DNA of 64,000 bases from Posidonia oceanica. Its lineage: Eukaryota; Streptophyta; Magnoliopsida; Alismatales; Posidoniaceae. Made by a program: the position numbers and the translations under genes. Below the pieces are notes generated by a model. It did no database searches. It was given only the letters and a program-made list of their open reading frames with translations, and was not told where the DNA came from. Of this stretch, positions 1 through 10,937 are shown piece after piece. Location of the stretch: positions 101,698,501 to 101,762,500 of the forward strand of contig JAZBRS010000020.1 of NCBI GenBank assembly GCA_037176725.1, given 5' to 3'. Position 1 is the first letter of the stretch; each line of letters begins with the position of its first letter.

Positions 1-1289
1 CCACAGCCCGATTGCTCCACCACAAACACCTGCGACCTTCTCTGCCAGAAATTCACCCAGCGACCTATCTTCCTCTCTAGTCCTCCACGACCCAATTCAA
101 CCACCCACACACCCTCACCGAACCTTCAGAAGCTCGCCTGAGCCTTCCAACTGATCCAAAGGGTAGTACATCATCACCCCCACCTCCGGCCATCTTCTGT
201 GAACCCACAAAAGCGAAATTTCGCTCCGGTTTGCAGAAGCTGCCTCCGAGCGTCCAGAAAGCTCTAGAGCACTCCACTGATCAGTTCCCAGCGCTCCCGG
301 GCCGACGACAACGTCTGCAACCTCCAGCTGACCTCTGCTGGCAAGCTCTGAAGCACCGAACGTCGGGGGGACACTCTGGACAGCGCAGCAGGTATCTCCC
401 TTCTCCACTAGTCTAGTTTTTCTCTGTTCTTGCTTTTCCACCCCTTAGATAGGGGTTTCCCCTCCTCTCTTGCCGGGTCGGCACCGTCGCTGACTTGTCT
501 TCTCCGGCGAGCTCCGAGCTCGCCTCGCCGCTCCGGTCTGCAGAAAGCTGCCCCGGCAGTTGTCCCAGCTCCGCACGGACCCCAGGATCACGCCGGTGCC
601 TTTAGAACGTCCTCCCGTTGCGCCGATCATCCGGTCGACCTCCGAAAGTCCAGCAGCCCTCTAGCGAGCTCTCCGGTCTGCTCCAGGCCGCGTCACGAGA
701 TGCCGATGCCCCTTCGATCTCCCCCCAGCTCCGGTGAAGCCCGCCGACGCCTCAACGCTGCTCCAGCTCCCCTCCTCCGCCTTCCCCGGCCACTGGTAGC
801 AGTTGCTACAGTGGCCGCTCGTCTGCTAAAATACTGTACATTTATTTTTGCTTACTTATGCTTTTTTGTTATAAAATTGCATATTTGCCTTGCCTTCTTG
901 CTTATTTGCATTCTGGTCCAGCTTCTGTTTATTATTCATCTGATTTCGTATGTAGATCTTATGAAATTGCATGAAAAGCTTAAAAAATCAATTAATTACA
1001 TGTTAGTCCTGCTACAGTGCTTCTTTTCAGTATTCTATTTAAGTTCTGGTCCTCTAGCTTTATATTATTGCATGTTAGTCCTTCAGTAGTTAATCTAATT
1101 TAATGCTTTAATTTTACCTTGATGTATTGCATTTCTGGTCCCTGTTAGTTTTCTTATTTGCACTTTAGTTCTCTGATCTGTTAACTTAGGTCTTTATTTT
1201 CTTATTTTCTTTACTGCATTGCATCTTTTCCCTCATATTATCTGATTTTTGCATATAGGTCCTTCATCATGCACAGCAATCATTTAAAT

Positions 1290-1730
1290 GCATATTTTGC
1301 TTATAAAATTGCATTTTTGACCCTACATGATTTGAAAATTGCATATAGGTCCTCTACATGCTTATAAAAATCATTTAAATGCATATTTTGCTTATAAAAT
1401 TGCATTTTAGACCCTGCATATTTGAAAAATTGCATATAGGTCCTCTGTTTGCATTCCCAGACCACTTAGACCCCTGTTTTGCTGGAAAAATTGCATTTTA
1501 GACCCTATCAATTTCAAAATTGCATGCCAATTTACCATTTGATTTCAAAACTTGTCCTGATGCATGTCTATCTTGAAAAATTGCATTTTGAACCCTACAT
1601 TTTGTAAAATTGCATTCAGACCCTCCTTTTTTTCAAAAACTTTGCATAAAGGCCCCCAACTTTTCAAAACCCTTGCATTTAGGCCCCCATCTTTTCCAAA
1701 ATTGCATATAAGCCCCCAGTTTTCTGAAAA
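1290..1730 (+). repeat. Degenerate GCATTTTAGACCC / GCATATAGGTCC repeat tract in A1
   Basis: The words AAATTGCATTTTAGACCC and TTGCATATAGGTCCTC alternate with loose spacing of roughly 35-70 bp. The same tract occurs in A2 (8690-9350, other strand) and A3 (18830-19480). It explains the many short open frames here. No coding function is suggested. Confidence 0.7.
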
Positions 1731-2503
1731 ATCATCCCTAAGTCTTTTCTTGCATTCTGCATGCATTGCATTCATGCATTCTTGCATTTGGCATCCCTTG
1801 CACACACTTAGGCATTCCTAGCTTCCATTCACATGGGAGGACCTGTTTTGCACACCCCTAGGACCTCCTATACACCTAGGTCCATTCTTCTCCCCTGTTC
1901 TGGCCCCTCTGCCTTGAAGCTGGGATATCTTCAGATTCGACCGTTGGATCTTCTCAATCAAGCTACTTGGACGACCCCGGTGGAGCACTCTTTAGCATGG
2001 ACCAATCAGATTTCAGATCAGGCTTCAGATTTCCCAGGTAAGTCCTCCTGAACCCTTGCACAGCATTCATTTGCACACCATTTGCATTCCATGCATTGTT
2101 TTTGCTTTCTGGTTTCTCGAGCATGTAGAATAGGACTTCCTCTCCTTACCTATCAACTCTGCTTCCTCTTTTCGCGTACTGTCAGTGTTTTGTGTTGCGT
2201 TTTCCCTGGATTCACCACTAATTGCGACTTTCTTCCCTCTTTTCCACGATCCGATTGCATCGCGAGCTCTTGGCAGCGTGCGAGACACATCGTGGGACAT
2301 TTTGGTGGGAAACAGTCACAAAACAGTGGTAATCCTTCCACTTGCTTCTCTTCCCCTTTGTAGGTCTTCACACCTACTTTGCGTGGTCTCTAAACAACGC
2401 TCGTTCTCACACTTGCGCTGTTTACTTCCCCTTTGCTTCTCCTGCCCTTTTTCTTTGCATTTGCATCTGCATGGTTTTATCGATGCTTTATTTCGCTTGC
2501 CTT

Positions 2504-2833
2504 GGCACCGTTTCGCGTGCCCGCTCTGTTTTTGGCACCGTTTTGCGTGCCCGCTCTGTTTTTACGCCGTTTTGCGTGCCGTTTTATTTTCTGGCACTGT
2601 TTCGCGTGCCCACCCTGTTTTCTTGCACCGTTTCGCGTGCCTGCTCTGTTTTTGGCACCGTTTCGCTTGCCCGCTCTATTTTTGGCACCGTTTTGCGTGC
2701 CCGCTCTGTTTTTGCGCCGTTTTGCCTGCCGTTTTATTTTTTTGCACCGTTTCGCGTGCCGCCTCGTTTTCTTGCACCGTTTCGCGTGCCGTTTCTCGCT
2801 TCTCGCATTGTTTTGCGTGTTTTACGCCGTTCT
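2504..2833 (+). repeat. 30-bp minisatellite inside A1 LTR
   Basis: About eleven units of 29-32 bp, each with a core close to CACCGTTTCGCGTGCC followed by a C/T-rich spacer such as CGCTCTGTTTTT. Because the unit is a multiple of three and lacks stops, several frames stay open at once and give 10-residue repeats (for example CFWHRFACPL). This is a repeat artefact, not a repetitive protein. Confidence 0.9.
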
Positions 2834-3107
2834 CTCTTGCATGTCGCCTGCATTGTTTGGTTTTATCGCTGTTTTGCTTTTTCGTCTGCATTTGCATATA
2901 GGGCAGTGATGCTTACTGCATGGAGTTCTCACGAGCCAGGTTTCGACCGGTTCGGAACACAGACAGCGCTGCTGAGCACTTAGACTGCACGTTTACTTTC
3001 CTGCATTGCATCCCACCACTTAGAGCACACCTATGAGCATTCATTCAGGCATTCATTGGCATTTAGGCATTCAAACCTGCATTTCCCTGCGTATGCTAGC
3101 GTAAGCC

Positions 3108-3363
3108 TAGAAAGACCGATTCTCGGGCATGTCGGGGGTGCCTAACATGTTCCCCGCACGTAACAGGAGTCCTTGCCTAGTCTTTTGGCCCGCAATGACC
3201 ATATTGCCCCTATCCTAGGCATGAGTCATCTCATTTGCATTCATTTGCATTTGTTTTCTTTTGCATTGCTTTGTGTTGCATCTTTTGCTCGATTTTGCGT
3301 GTTAACTCACGTATTTCCCTCGATTTTCCTTATCTCCCGATAATAGACACGGTGGCGACTCTG
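3108..3363 (+). other. Conserved U5 module of A1 with hairpin and PBS-like word
   Basis: Contains AGAAAGACCGATTCTCGGGC, then a hairpin region at 3131-3156 (GGGGGTGCCTAACATGTTCCCC-like, weakened in this copy), then GTAACAGGAGTCCTT and GGCCCGCAATGACC. TGGCGACTCTG lies at 3353-3363, about 120 bp inside the LTR end. The same blocks in the same order occur near the 3' end of the A, B and C LTRs. Confidence 0.75.
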
Positions 3364-3483
3364 AATTGTCTTATCTCCTTCTTTTCTTATCTTTTCTCCT
3401 CTGTTTTAAATGTTTTCGAGTTGAGCCCTCCTCCTCGGACATCGCCGCTAATAGTAAACCTGATTCTGATTGGGATTACTACA

Positions 3484-3920
3484 GTGGCAGAGTTAATACT
3501 CTCGTTGCACTCAAATTAATGGCAGATTCGAGTATTTAAATGTTAAAGAAAATGTTTTTATCATTTTGTGGAAATTTTGAGGTTATTCTGGATTTTTAAC
3601 ACATCTCTTTGGATTAATATAAAAGACAAGGGGAAAACTGCAAAAAACCTGCTCATTGCCTATGGGACAGGCGACAAGTCCAATCGCCAATCTCACTGGC
3701 GATTGGAATCATCACTGCCACAGCAGGCGACAAAAATCATGGTAGCCTCTCTCACAATATTTTGTTATCCTGGACTATAATCTGTTATGTGGGATTTTTC
3801 TAAAACATTCTACTAGTTTTTCTTGTAATAATTAATATTTCTATGATTTTCCTAAGCAATTGTATAAATATTCTAGGATATATGATATATATATTTAAAA
3901 ATAGAAACTAATTGAGGAAA
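3484..3920. other. Unassigned AT-rich sequence between A1 and solo LTR E1
   Basis: No gene or element ends recognised. One perfect 9-bp inverted repeat, CCAATCGCC / GGCGATTGG, sits at 3680-3706 with a 9-nt loop. After removal of E1 this stretch joins 13522-14614. Confidence 0.5.
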
Positions 3921-5721
3921 ATTCTTGTAATGACCCTCCAGTTGCTACCACTCAAACCTAGCAACATTTTTATTTTTCTATCAATTCCACTAATTCAAAA
4001 ACTAAATCTAAGCATATACTATGAAGCATAATTAACAGGAAATAAATCTAAAACTATATACTTACCCAGAACCCCTGATGTGTGGCAGCGTTACTCCTTC
4101 TTATGTATACTAGCAAGAAAATAGCTCCTAAACTATACCAGTGAAAACACACAAAACAAAGCACACATGAGTGACCACTCAAAACGGTCACTCAACAAAC
4201 ACCCACTCTAAAAACAAACCAAACGACTCGGCAAACAACGCCAAAGAACCAAGCATAACCATGCCAAAAACAACCAAACATAGGCATCTCACCTGGATGT
4301 TACAACACCACAACAAGGCAACTCACTATTACCCAGCAAGCAACAAATATTTTAAAACATGCCTTTTAAAACCATTTTCTCTTTCTTTCAAACCAAAACC
4401 ATATGCATGCTTTTCAAAACCTTTATGCACACTTGAAATGGCTACTCCTGCCAAATCAAGTCCAAAACCACACACACAACCACCAAAACAAGTGCAGAGC
4501 TTCTACTCAGAAAACACATGGTCCACTCTAGACCAGAAACCAACCACGGAGCCAATGCTCAGAAAAACATGGTCTTCTCTAGACCAGAGCCTGATTTCCT
4601 AAACCAAGGCTCAGCAAAAACCACAATGCCACATAGGCAAAACCACAACCACAAACAACAATGTGTCGTGTTGCCCAGTGCCAAGCAACCAACACTGGCC
4701 ACAAGCAGCCACCGAAGTGCATTGCACTACCACGGACACCTGCCCTGTGGAGGAGCATGTCCGTCCCGATGTCTCGCCTTTCTATAGGACCCTCACAAGG
4801 CTAACCACACAAGAAAACCACTCACCCTCCTCGGACAAGTTGTCCTCTCTCAGGACAACACCATAGGGCATGCCCTCTTGGCGTTCTAACTCAGTGCTCA
4901 AACCCCTAGAGGCTCCTCATCTCCAGGCTCTGCCAGCACCCACAAGTTTTGGTACTCGTAGCAACTAGGGTATCTTGCCCAACTACACAGAGGTTTCTTG
5001 CCCTCAACTACACAGAGGTTTCTTACCCCTTGGGTCCACTGCCACTATACCTACTAGGTACGGATGACACCTCAACCCTCGAACCTCATGCTAGTCAATC
5101 ATGCTCGACCACCGAGGAGTCTCATGCTCCCTGGTCCCAGCAACACGACCCTCTGGCCTATTGGCTCTGGAACCTCATACTCGAACGTCACACACAACTA
5201 CATAGAGGTATCATACCCCTTGGGTCTGCTGCCATGATTCCTTGGCTTCTCGGTTCCTGGACCTCAGCCTTGGACTTGTGTTTAACTTCTCCAAAGGTCC
5301 CATACCCCCTGGATCCACTAGCACAATCTTACAGTCTCTTGGTCTCCACAAACAGAAAACATCGGAAAACATCTTCCAAAAACCTTTGCAAAACTGATGC
5401 ATTTCCTTTCCAAAACTCTTTTGGAAAACCATTTCGAAATCATTTAAATCACATACTCCAATACACAGCTCAAAACACATCCTAGATAGCTCCTCTGTCA
5501 AGCCCAGAAAATCACACCTTGAGAGCGTCTCGCTCAATCCATGACAACAACCCAAGTAAAACACCCAAAACAGGAATCAAAGAGGCGAAAGCACCTTCTG
5601 GGTATAAAGTTCACCCAAAAGATATCACACAGAAACCAAGGCAATGATCTTGAAGTCCCGTTTAACTTACAAGACCAAACACCAACACAAACTGCACCCA
5701 GAACTCTAAGTCCTGGTACTA

Positions 5722-6638
5722 GAGTGTAGGATGTATACTGGCCTGTGCCTTACAAAAGACATAGCCAGCTCAGCATCAAACACTCCAAATAGTGCCACTA
5801 AATACTCAATTCAGTGCACTACACCAAAAACCAGACCAATATCTAATCCTAAGGTTAAACATGAACCCTAATGTCCATCTAGACCATTAAGGGAAAACCT
5901 TAGTATTTCTAAGTCCTTTAATCTTTTATTTCATCTACAACACAAGCGGAATCTTACTAATTCATTTTAGGCATTCCTTAGAATCATTCTAATCATTTCC
6001 TAAACACTCTATGCCACAATAATGTCCACAAGATCAATATAACATTAAGTCAACTAACTAACCTGGGAAAAATGACTGAAAATCAGTTCCGATGTGTAAG
6101 ATGCATACTATGCTGTGTCTTACATTAGACGTAGCACAGTCTATGTCTAACACCCCAGGATATAATTCCACAATAAAACCTCCTCAAATCTACTTGAATC
6201 TAACCTATTCTCTAATCGTCTCAAATAATGGGTTCAAAATATGACTAAATCATTAGTACTCATGCAGGCAATCTTCTACTAACTCCAAAATCCATTAAAA
6301 ATCACTTCTAATTAGATATGCATAAGGGATGCCTACCTGAGGTGTTTGACGCAACAGGGCTTGCGTCTTACATGAGATGTAAGGAACCCAGCGTCATACA
6401 TCCCAGAGCACAGGCAGCCTAAATCTGCAACATACTAACATGCACCTATTCCAATTTAGCTATGAAACCATTGAAAGAACCGAAATAGCATATTTACCAT
6501 GGCATGCAATTCATTCTCAAATTCCATATGCATTTAAACATGTACTCAATAATCACAGCAACAGGAGGTAGCCTGGAGTGTAAGACGTAGGGATGTGGGC
6601 GTCCAATGTAGGATGCACCAGACCCCGCCTAGACACCT
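5722..6638. repeat. Palindromic GCGTCTTA cassettes in left part of E1
   Basis: Four cassettes at about 5722-5791 (degenerate), 6093-6156, 6341-6404 and 6576-6638. Each has a left half-site such as GTGTAAGATGC, a central self-complementary word such as GTGTCTTACATTAGACG, and a right half-site such as ATGTCTAACACC. Confidence 0.75.
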
Positions 6639-6973
6639 GCATCAGAGATCCCTCCAAAAGCCCCAACCCAAGCATGCAAAAATCCCCATAAGGTCATGGC
6701 AACCAAACAACCCACGGGAGCATCAACCACGCATGCAAACAACATAATCTAACTATCAAAACATTCTAAAATAGCTTCTAAATGGGTGTGTACCTTGCAC
6801 CAAAGGACACTGTAGTAATCCTGGTGTTTAGAGCGTCCATGCACACTGCCAAAGCTCGCGTGCACTGATCGAATCAGGTTCACTATTAGCGGCTATGTCC
6901 GAGAAGGAAGACTTGACTCGGAAACACTTAAAAAAGGGAAAAAAGGAAAGAAAAGAAGAAGATAAGACAAATT

Positions 6974-7204
6974 AGAGTCGCCACCGTGTCTGTTAGATTG
7001 GGAGACAAGGAAAATCAGGGAAATGCGTGAATAAACACGCAAAACCAAGCAAAGGATGTAATGCAAAGCAATGCAAAAGAAAAGAGATGCAAATGAATGC
7101 AAATGATATGACTCATGCCTAGGATAAGGGCAATATGGTCATTGCGGGCCAAAAGACTGGGCATGGACTCCTGTTACGTGCGGGGAAGGTGTTAGGCACC
7201 CCCG
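6974..7204 (-). other. Conserved U5 module of A2
   Basis: On the minus strand: the hairpin GGGGGTGCCTAACACCTTCCCC at 7182-7203 flanked by CG-rich arms, then GTAACAGGAGTCC, then GGCCCGCAATGACC, then TGGCGACTCT at 6974-6983. Confidence 0.8.
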
Positions 7205-7514
7205 ACACGCCCGAGAATCAGTCTTTCTAGACTTATGCTCGCATACACAGGGAAATGCAGACTTTGAATGCCTAAGTGCCACGAATGCCTAATTAGATGC
7301 TCATAGTTGTGCTCTAAGTGATGGAATGCAATGCAAGGAATTAAACGTGCGATCTAAGCGCTCAGCAACGCTGTCTGTGTTCCGAACCAGGCGAACCTTG
7401 GTTCGTGAGAACTCCAGGCAGTAAGCATCATTGCCCTATATGCAAATGCAGGTGATAAAATAAAACAGCGGTAAAACCAGACAATGCAGGCGACATGCAA
7501 GAGAAAACAATGTA

Positions 7515-7925
7515 AAACACACAAAACGGTGCAAGAAACAAAGCCAGCATGCGAAACGGTGCAAGAAACAAGATCGGCACGTAAAACGGTGCGAGAAACA
7601 GAGTAGACATGCAAAATGGTGCAAGAAACAAAGTCGGCATGCAAAACGGTGCAAGAAACAAAGCAGGTACGCAAAATGGTGCCAGAAACAAAGTCGGTAC
7701 GCGAAACGGTGTGAAAACGAAGCAGGCACGCAAAACGGTGCAGGAAACAAAGCAAGCACGCAAAATGGTGCAAGAAACAAAGCATGCACGCAAAACGGTG
7801 CAAGAAACAAAGCAGGCATGCAAAACGGTGCCAAAAGTGAAGCGGGCATGTAAAACGGTGCCAAAACAAAGCATGCAGGCAAAACGGTGCAAAAGACAAA
7901 GCGGGCATGCAAAACGGTGCCAAAG
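7515..7925 (-). repeat. 30-bp minisatellite inside A2 LTR
   Basis: About fourteen units with AAAACGGTGC cores spaced 29-31 bp apart. This is the reverse complement of the A1 array and a few units longer, so copy number varies between copies. Overlapping open frames on both strands are artefacts of the period. Confidence 0.9.
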
Positions 7926-8689
7926 CAAGCGAAATAAACCATCGATAAAGCCATGCAAATGCAGATGCAAAGGGGAAGAGCAAGAGAAGCAAGGAGGGGC
8001 AAACGGTGAAAGTATGAGAACCAACACTGTTTAAAGACCATGCAATGTAAGTGTAAAGACCTACAAAGGGGAAAGGAAGCAAGTGGAGGGATCACCACTA
8101 TTCTGTGATCGTTTCCCACCAAAGTGTCCCACGATGTGTCTCGCACGCTGCCAAAAGCTCGTGGTGCAATCAGATTGTGGAAAAGGGGGAAGAAGGCCGC
8201 AATCAATAGTGAATCCAGGGGAAACACAACCCAAAGATGGTAAGAGTACGCGAAAGGGGAGATAGAGTTGATAGACAGGAAGATGAGGTCCTAATCTACA
8301 TGCTTGAGAAAGCAGGAAGCAAAAACAATGCATGCAATGCAGATGGTGTGTAAAAGATGCTGTGCAGGAGTTCAGGAGGACTTACCTTGGAGATCTGAAG
8401 TATGATTTGAGAAATGCTTGGTCTGCATTGAAGTGCGTTCCACCGGGGTTGTCCAGGTAGCTTGATTGCAAAGATCCGGTGGTCCGATCAGAAGATGTGC
8501 AGGCTTCAAGGCAGAAGGGCCAAGAACAAGGGAGAAGAATGGATCTAAGTGTAAAAAGAGTCCTAGGGGTGTGCAAAACAGGTCCTCCCATGTACATGGG
8601 AGCTAGGAGTGCTTAAGTGTGTGCAAAAAGTGCTAAATGCAATGATGCATGGGTGTAATGCATGCAAAAATGCAAGAAAAGACCTATAT

Positions 8690-9350
8690 GCAGGGTTTTA
8701 GGAAAGTTAGGGACCTAAATGCAAGTTTTTGAAAAAGTTAGGGACCTATATGCAAAGATTTTGAAAACATAAGGGTCTAAATCCAAAGTTTTTGAAAAGC
8801 TAGGGGTCTGAATGCAATTAAAATAAAATACAGGGTCTGAAATGCAATTTAATAAGGTAAAACATGCATCTAAATGAGTTTTGAAAACATGTAGAGGACT
8901 GAAGTGCAATTTTGAAACATGCAGGGGCTAAAATGCAATTTTATAAGGTAAAACATGCTTTTAAATGCTCTGTGAATGCAAACAGTGGACTAATGTGCGA
9001 TTTTGAAATATGTAGGGACTAAAATGCAATTTTATAAGGTAAACTATGCTTTTAAATGATTTCTGTAAACATGTAGAGGATCTATGTGTAATTTTGAAAC
9101 ATGTAGGGGCAAAAATGCAATTTTATAAGGTAAAATGTAAAAAATGATGCTGTGCATGCAAATGAAGGACTTGAGTGCAAAAATAAAAAAAGATGGGATA
9201 AAAATGCAATGCAATAAGAAAAAGATAGAAATTAAACGATTTAACAACAGATTAGAGGACTAAATAGCAAATAAAATAAAGATCAGGTCTAAAATGCAAT
9301 TTAATAAGGAAAAAACAAAAGATTAAATGAGTTTTATCAACCACAGGACT
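8690..9350 (-). repeat. Degenerate GCATTTTAGACCC-type repeat tract in A2
   Basis: Many copies of AAATGCAATTTTATAAGGT and of AGGGTCTAAATGCAA-like words with loose spacing of about 50-90 bp. It matches the A1 and A3 tracts. Confidence 0.65.
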
Positions 9351-10927
9351 AAAATGCAAAAATAAAAAGCTATTGGACTAGAAAATAAAGAACAGAAACT
9401 TATTTGAACTACAGCAGGACCATTATGTAAATAAAATAAATAACAAGACTGGAAATTAAATGACAGAAACTTAAATTGAACTGGAACTGGACTAACATGC
9501 AAATAAAATAAAAAGCTGGACTGGAACTAAAGAAAAAACTAAAAACTATAACAGCAGAGGACCTATAAGTAATAAAAAATAACATGCTGGACTTAAACTA
9601 AAAGAAAACAAAAGAAATATATAGTAGTTGGATTAACAAGCAAATAAACAGAACTGTAAGTTTTTCATGCAATTTTATAAGGTTTTAATTCAAATTTAAA
9701 TGATTCTTAAACGATGGCAGAACTAGAAAGCAAATAAATAAAAACGCAAGGCAGAAATGTAATTTATGGCAAAATAAGCAAGCTAAGAGAAAATAAATGC
9801 ACAGTGAAAACAGAGGAAAACCAGGCACTATAGCAAAATGCTACCACTGCCCGGAGAGGAGGAAGAAGGCTGTTGGAGAGGCGTTGAGCGGTTGGGAACC
9901 TTCATCGGAGCAGCACGGAGGCCGGAGCGACGTCGGCGGGCCGTGACGCGGCCTGGAGCAGACCGGAGAGGGCGGCGGAGGTCTGCAGGACAGGAGGAAG
10001 CAGACCGGACGACTGGAGCGACGTTGGAGGATTCTGAGGACAGGTCTGTGCTCCTGGAGACTTCGCGGAGCTCGGACGAAGGTCGGCGGAGCGTTCTGTA
10101 GACTGGAGCGACGAGACGAGCTCGGAGCTCGCCGGAGAAGACGGGTTAGCAGCGGTGCTGACCCGACGCGAGAAGGAGCAGAACCCCATTCTGAGGGGCG
10201 GAAAAGCAAGAGCAGGGGGAAATTAAGCTAGTGGAGAAGAAGGGCACCTGTTTTGCAGTCCGGAGTGTCCCCCTGACGTCAGCTGCTTCAGCAAAGGCCA
10301 GCGGTGATCGTCTGACTGGTGCGGGCGTCATCGACAGCTCACGAGTGTTTGGAACGGCTCCACGGAGTCCTCCAGAGCTCGCTGGATGCTTGGAAGGTAG
10401 TTCTGAAGCCGGCGGGAGAGAAGGCAGTTTTTGGGTGTTGCAGAAGTCGTCTGAGGTGGGGAGTGATGTTTGCTGCTCTCCAGGCCAAGTGGAGGTTACT
10501 AGTGAACTTCTGGATGCTGGGTGAGTATTTCTGGAAGGTTAGATGGGTCTGTGGAGGCGTGAGGAAGGAAGATTGCTGGTGGTGGATTTTCTGGCAGAGA
10601 AAGGGCTAAGTGTTTGTAGTGGAGGATTCTGGCTGTGAGGAGAGCTAGAGGGTAGGCTCGGGTGGGTTGGAGAGGTGATGTTCCAGGGAGTTAGGTGCTG
10701 AAATTTGGGGAGATTTGGTGGTCTGTGTGGCTAGGAATTTCGAAGTGGAGGAAGTTGGGTTGCTGTGAAGGTTTCAGGTGGTGTTGGGTGGATTCTGGGT
10801 TGGTTTGGTCGTGGAATGGAGGGGTGTGGATTACTGGAAGATGGTGGAGTTTGGGGGATGAATTTGGAGTGGATTGGATGAGTTGGAAGGTTCTGGTTTC
10901 AGTGGGAAGAGGAGGAGGAAATGCTCT

Positions 10928-10937
10928 GATTTTTATA
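10928..10937 (-). promoter_or_regulatory. Candidate TATA box in A2 LTR
   Basis: TATAAAAATC on the minus strand, about 1.78 kb from the LTR 5' end. A3 has ATATAAG at nearly the same relative place (17256-17262). The sequence downstream becomes leader-like. Transcription was not tested. Confidence 0.4.

Larger units (their letters stand above)
1..3483 (+). mobile_element. Family A LTR, 3' part (copy A1, cut by window edge)
   Basis: This is the 3' 3.5 kb of a very long LTR. It matches, block by block, about 17.9-21.2 kb on the + strand (copy A3) and the reverse complement of about 6.8-10.1 kb (copy A2). Shared blocks in order are a GC/CT-rich leader, a long T-rich tract with repeated GCATTTTAGACCC-like words, a 30-bp minisatellite, and the U5 module that ends in ATTACTACA at 3483. 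The left end lies outside the window, so whether this is a solo LTR or the LTR of a full element cannot be decided. The sequence right after 3483 does not look like the primer-binding site seen in B, which favours a solo LTR. The open frames in it are shadows of low-complexity sequence. Confidence 0.85.

Noticed and set aside
2185..2983. Long overlapping open frames with 10-residue Cys/Phe/Arg repeats
   Set aside because: They come from a 30-bp minisatellite open in several frames on one strand, and equivalents appear on the other strand in A2. No start context, and the frames are not kept between copies.
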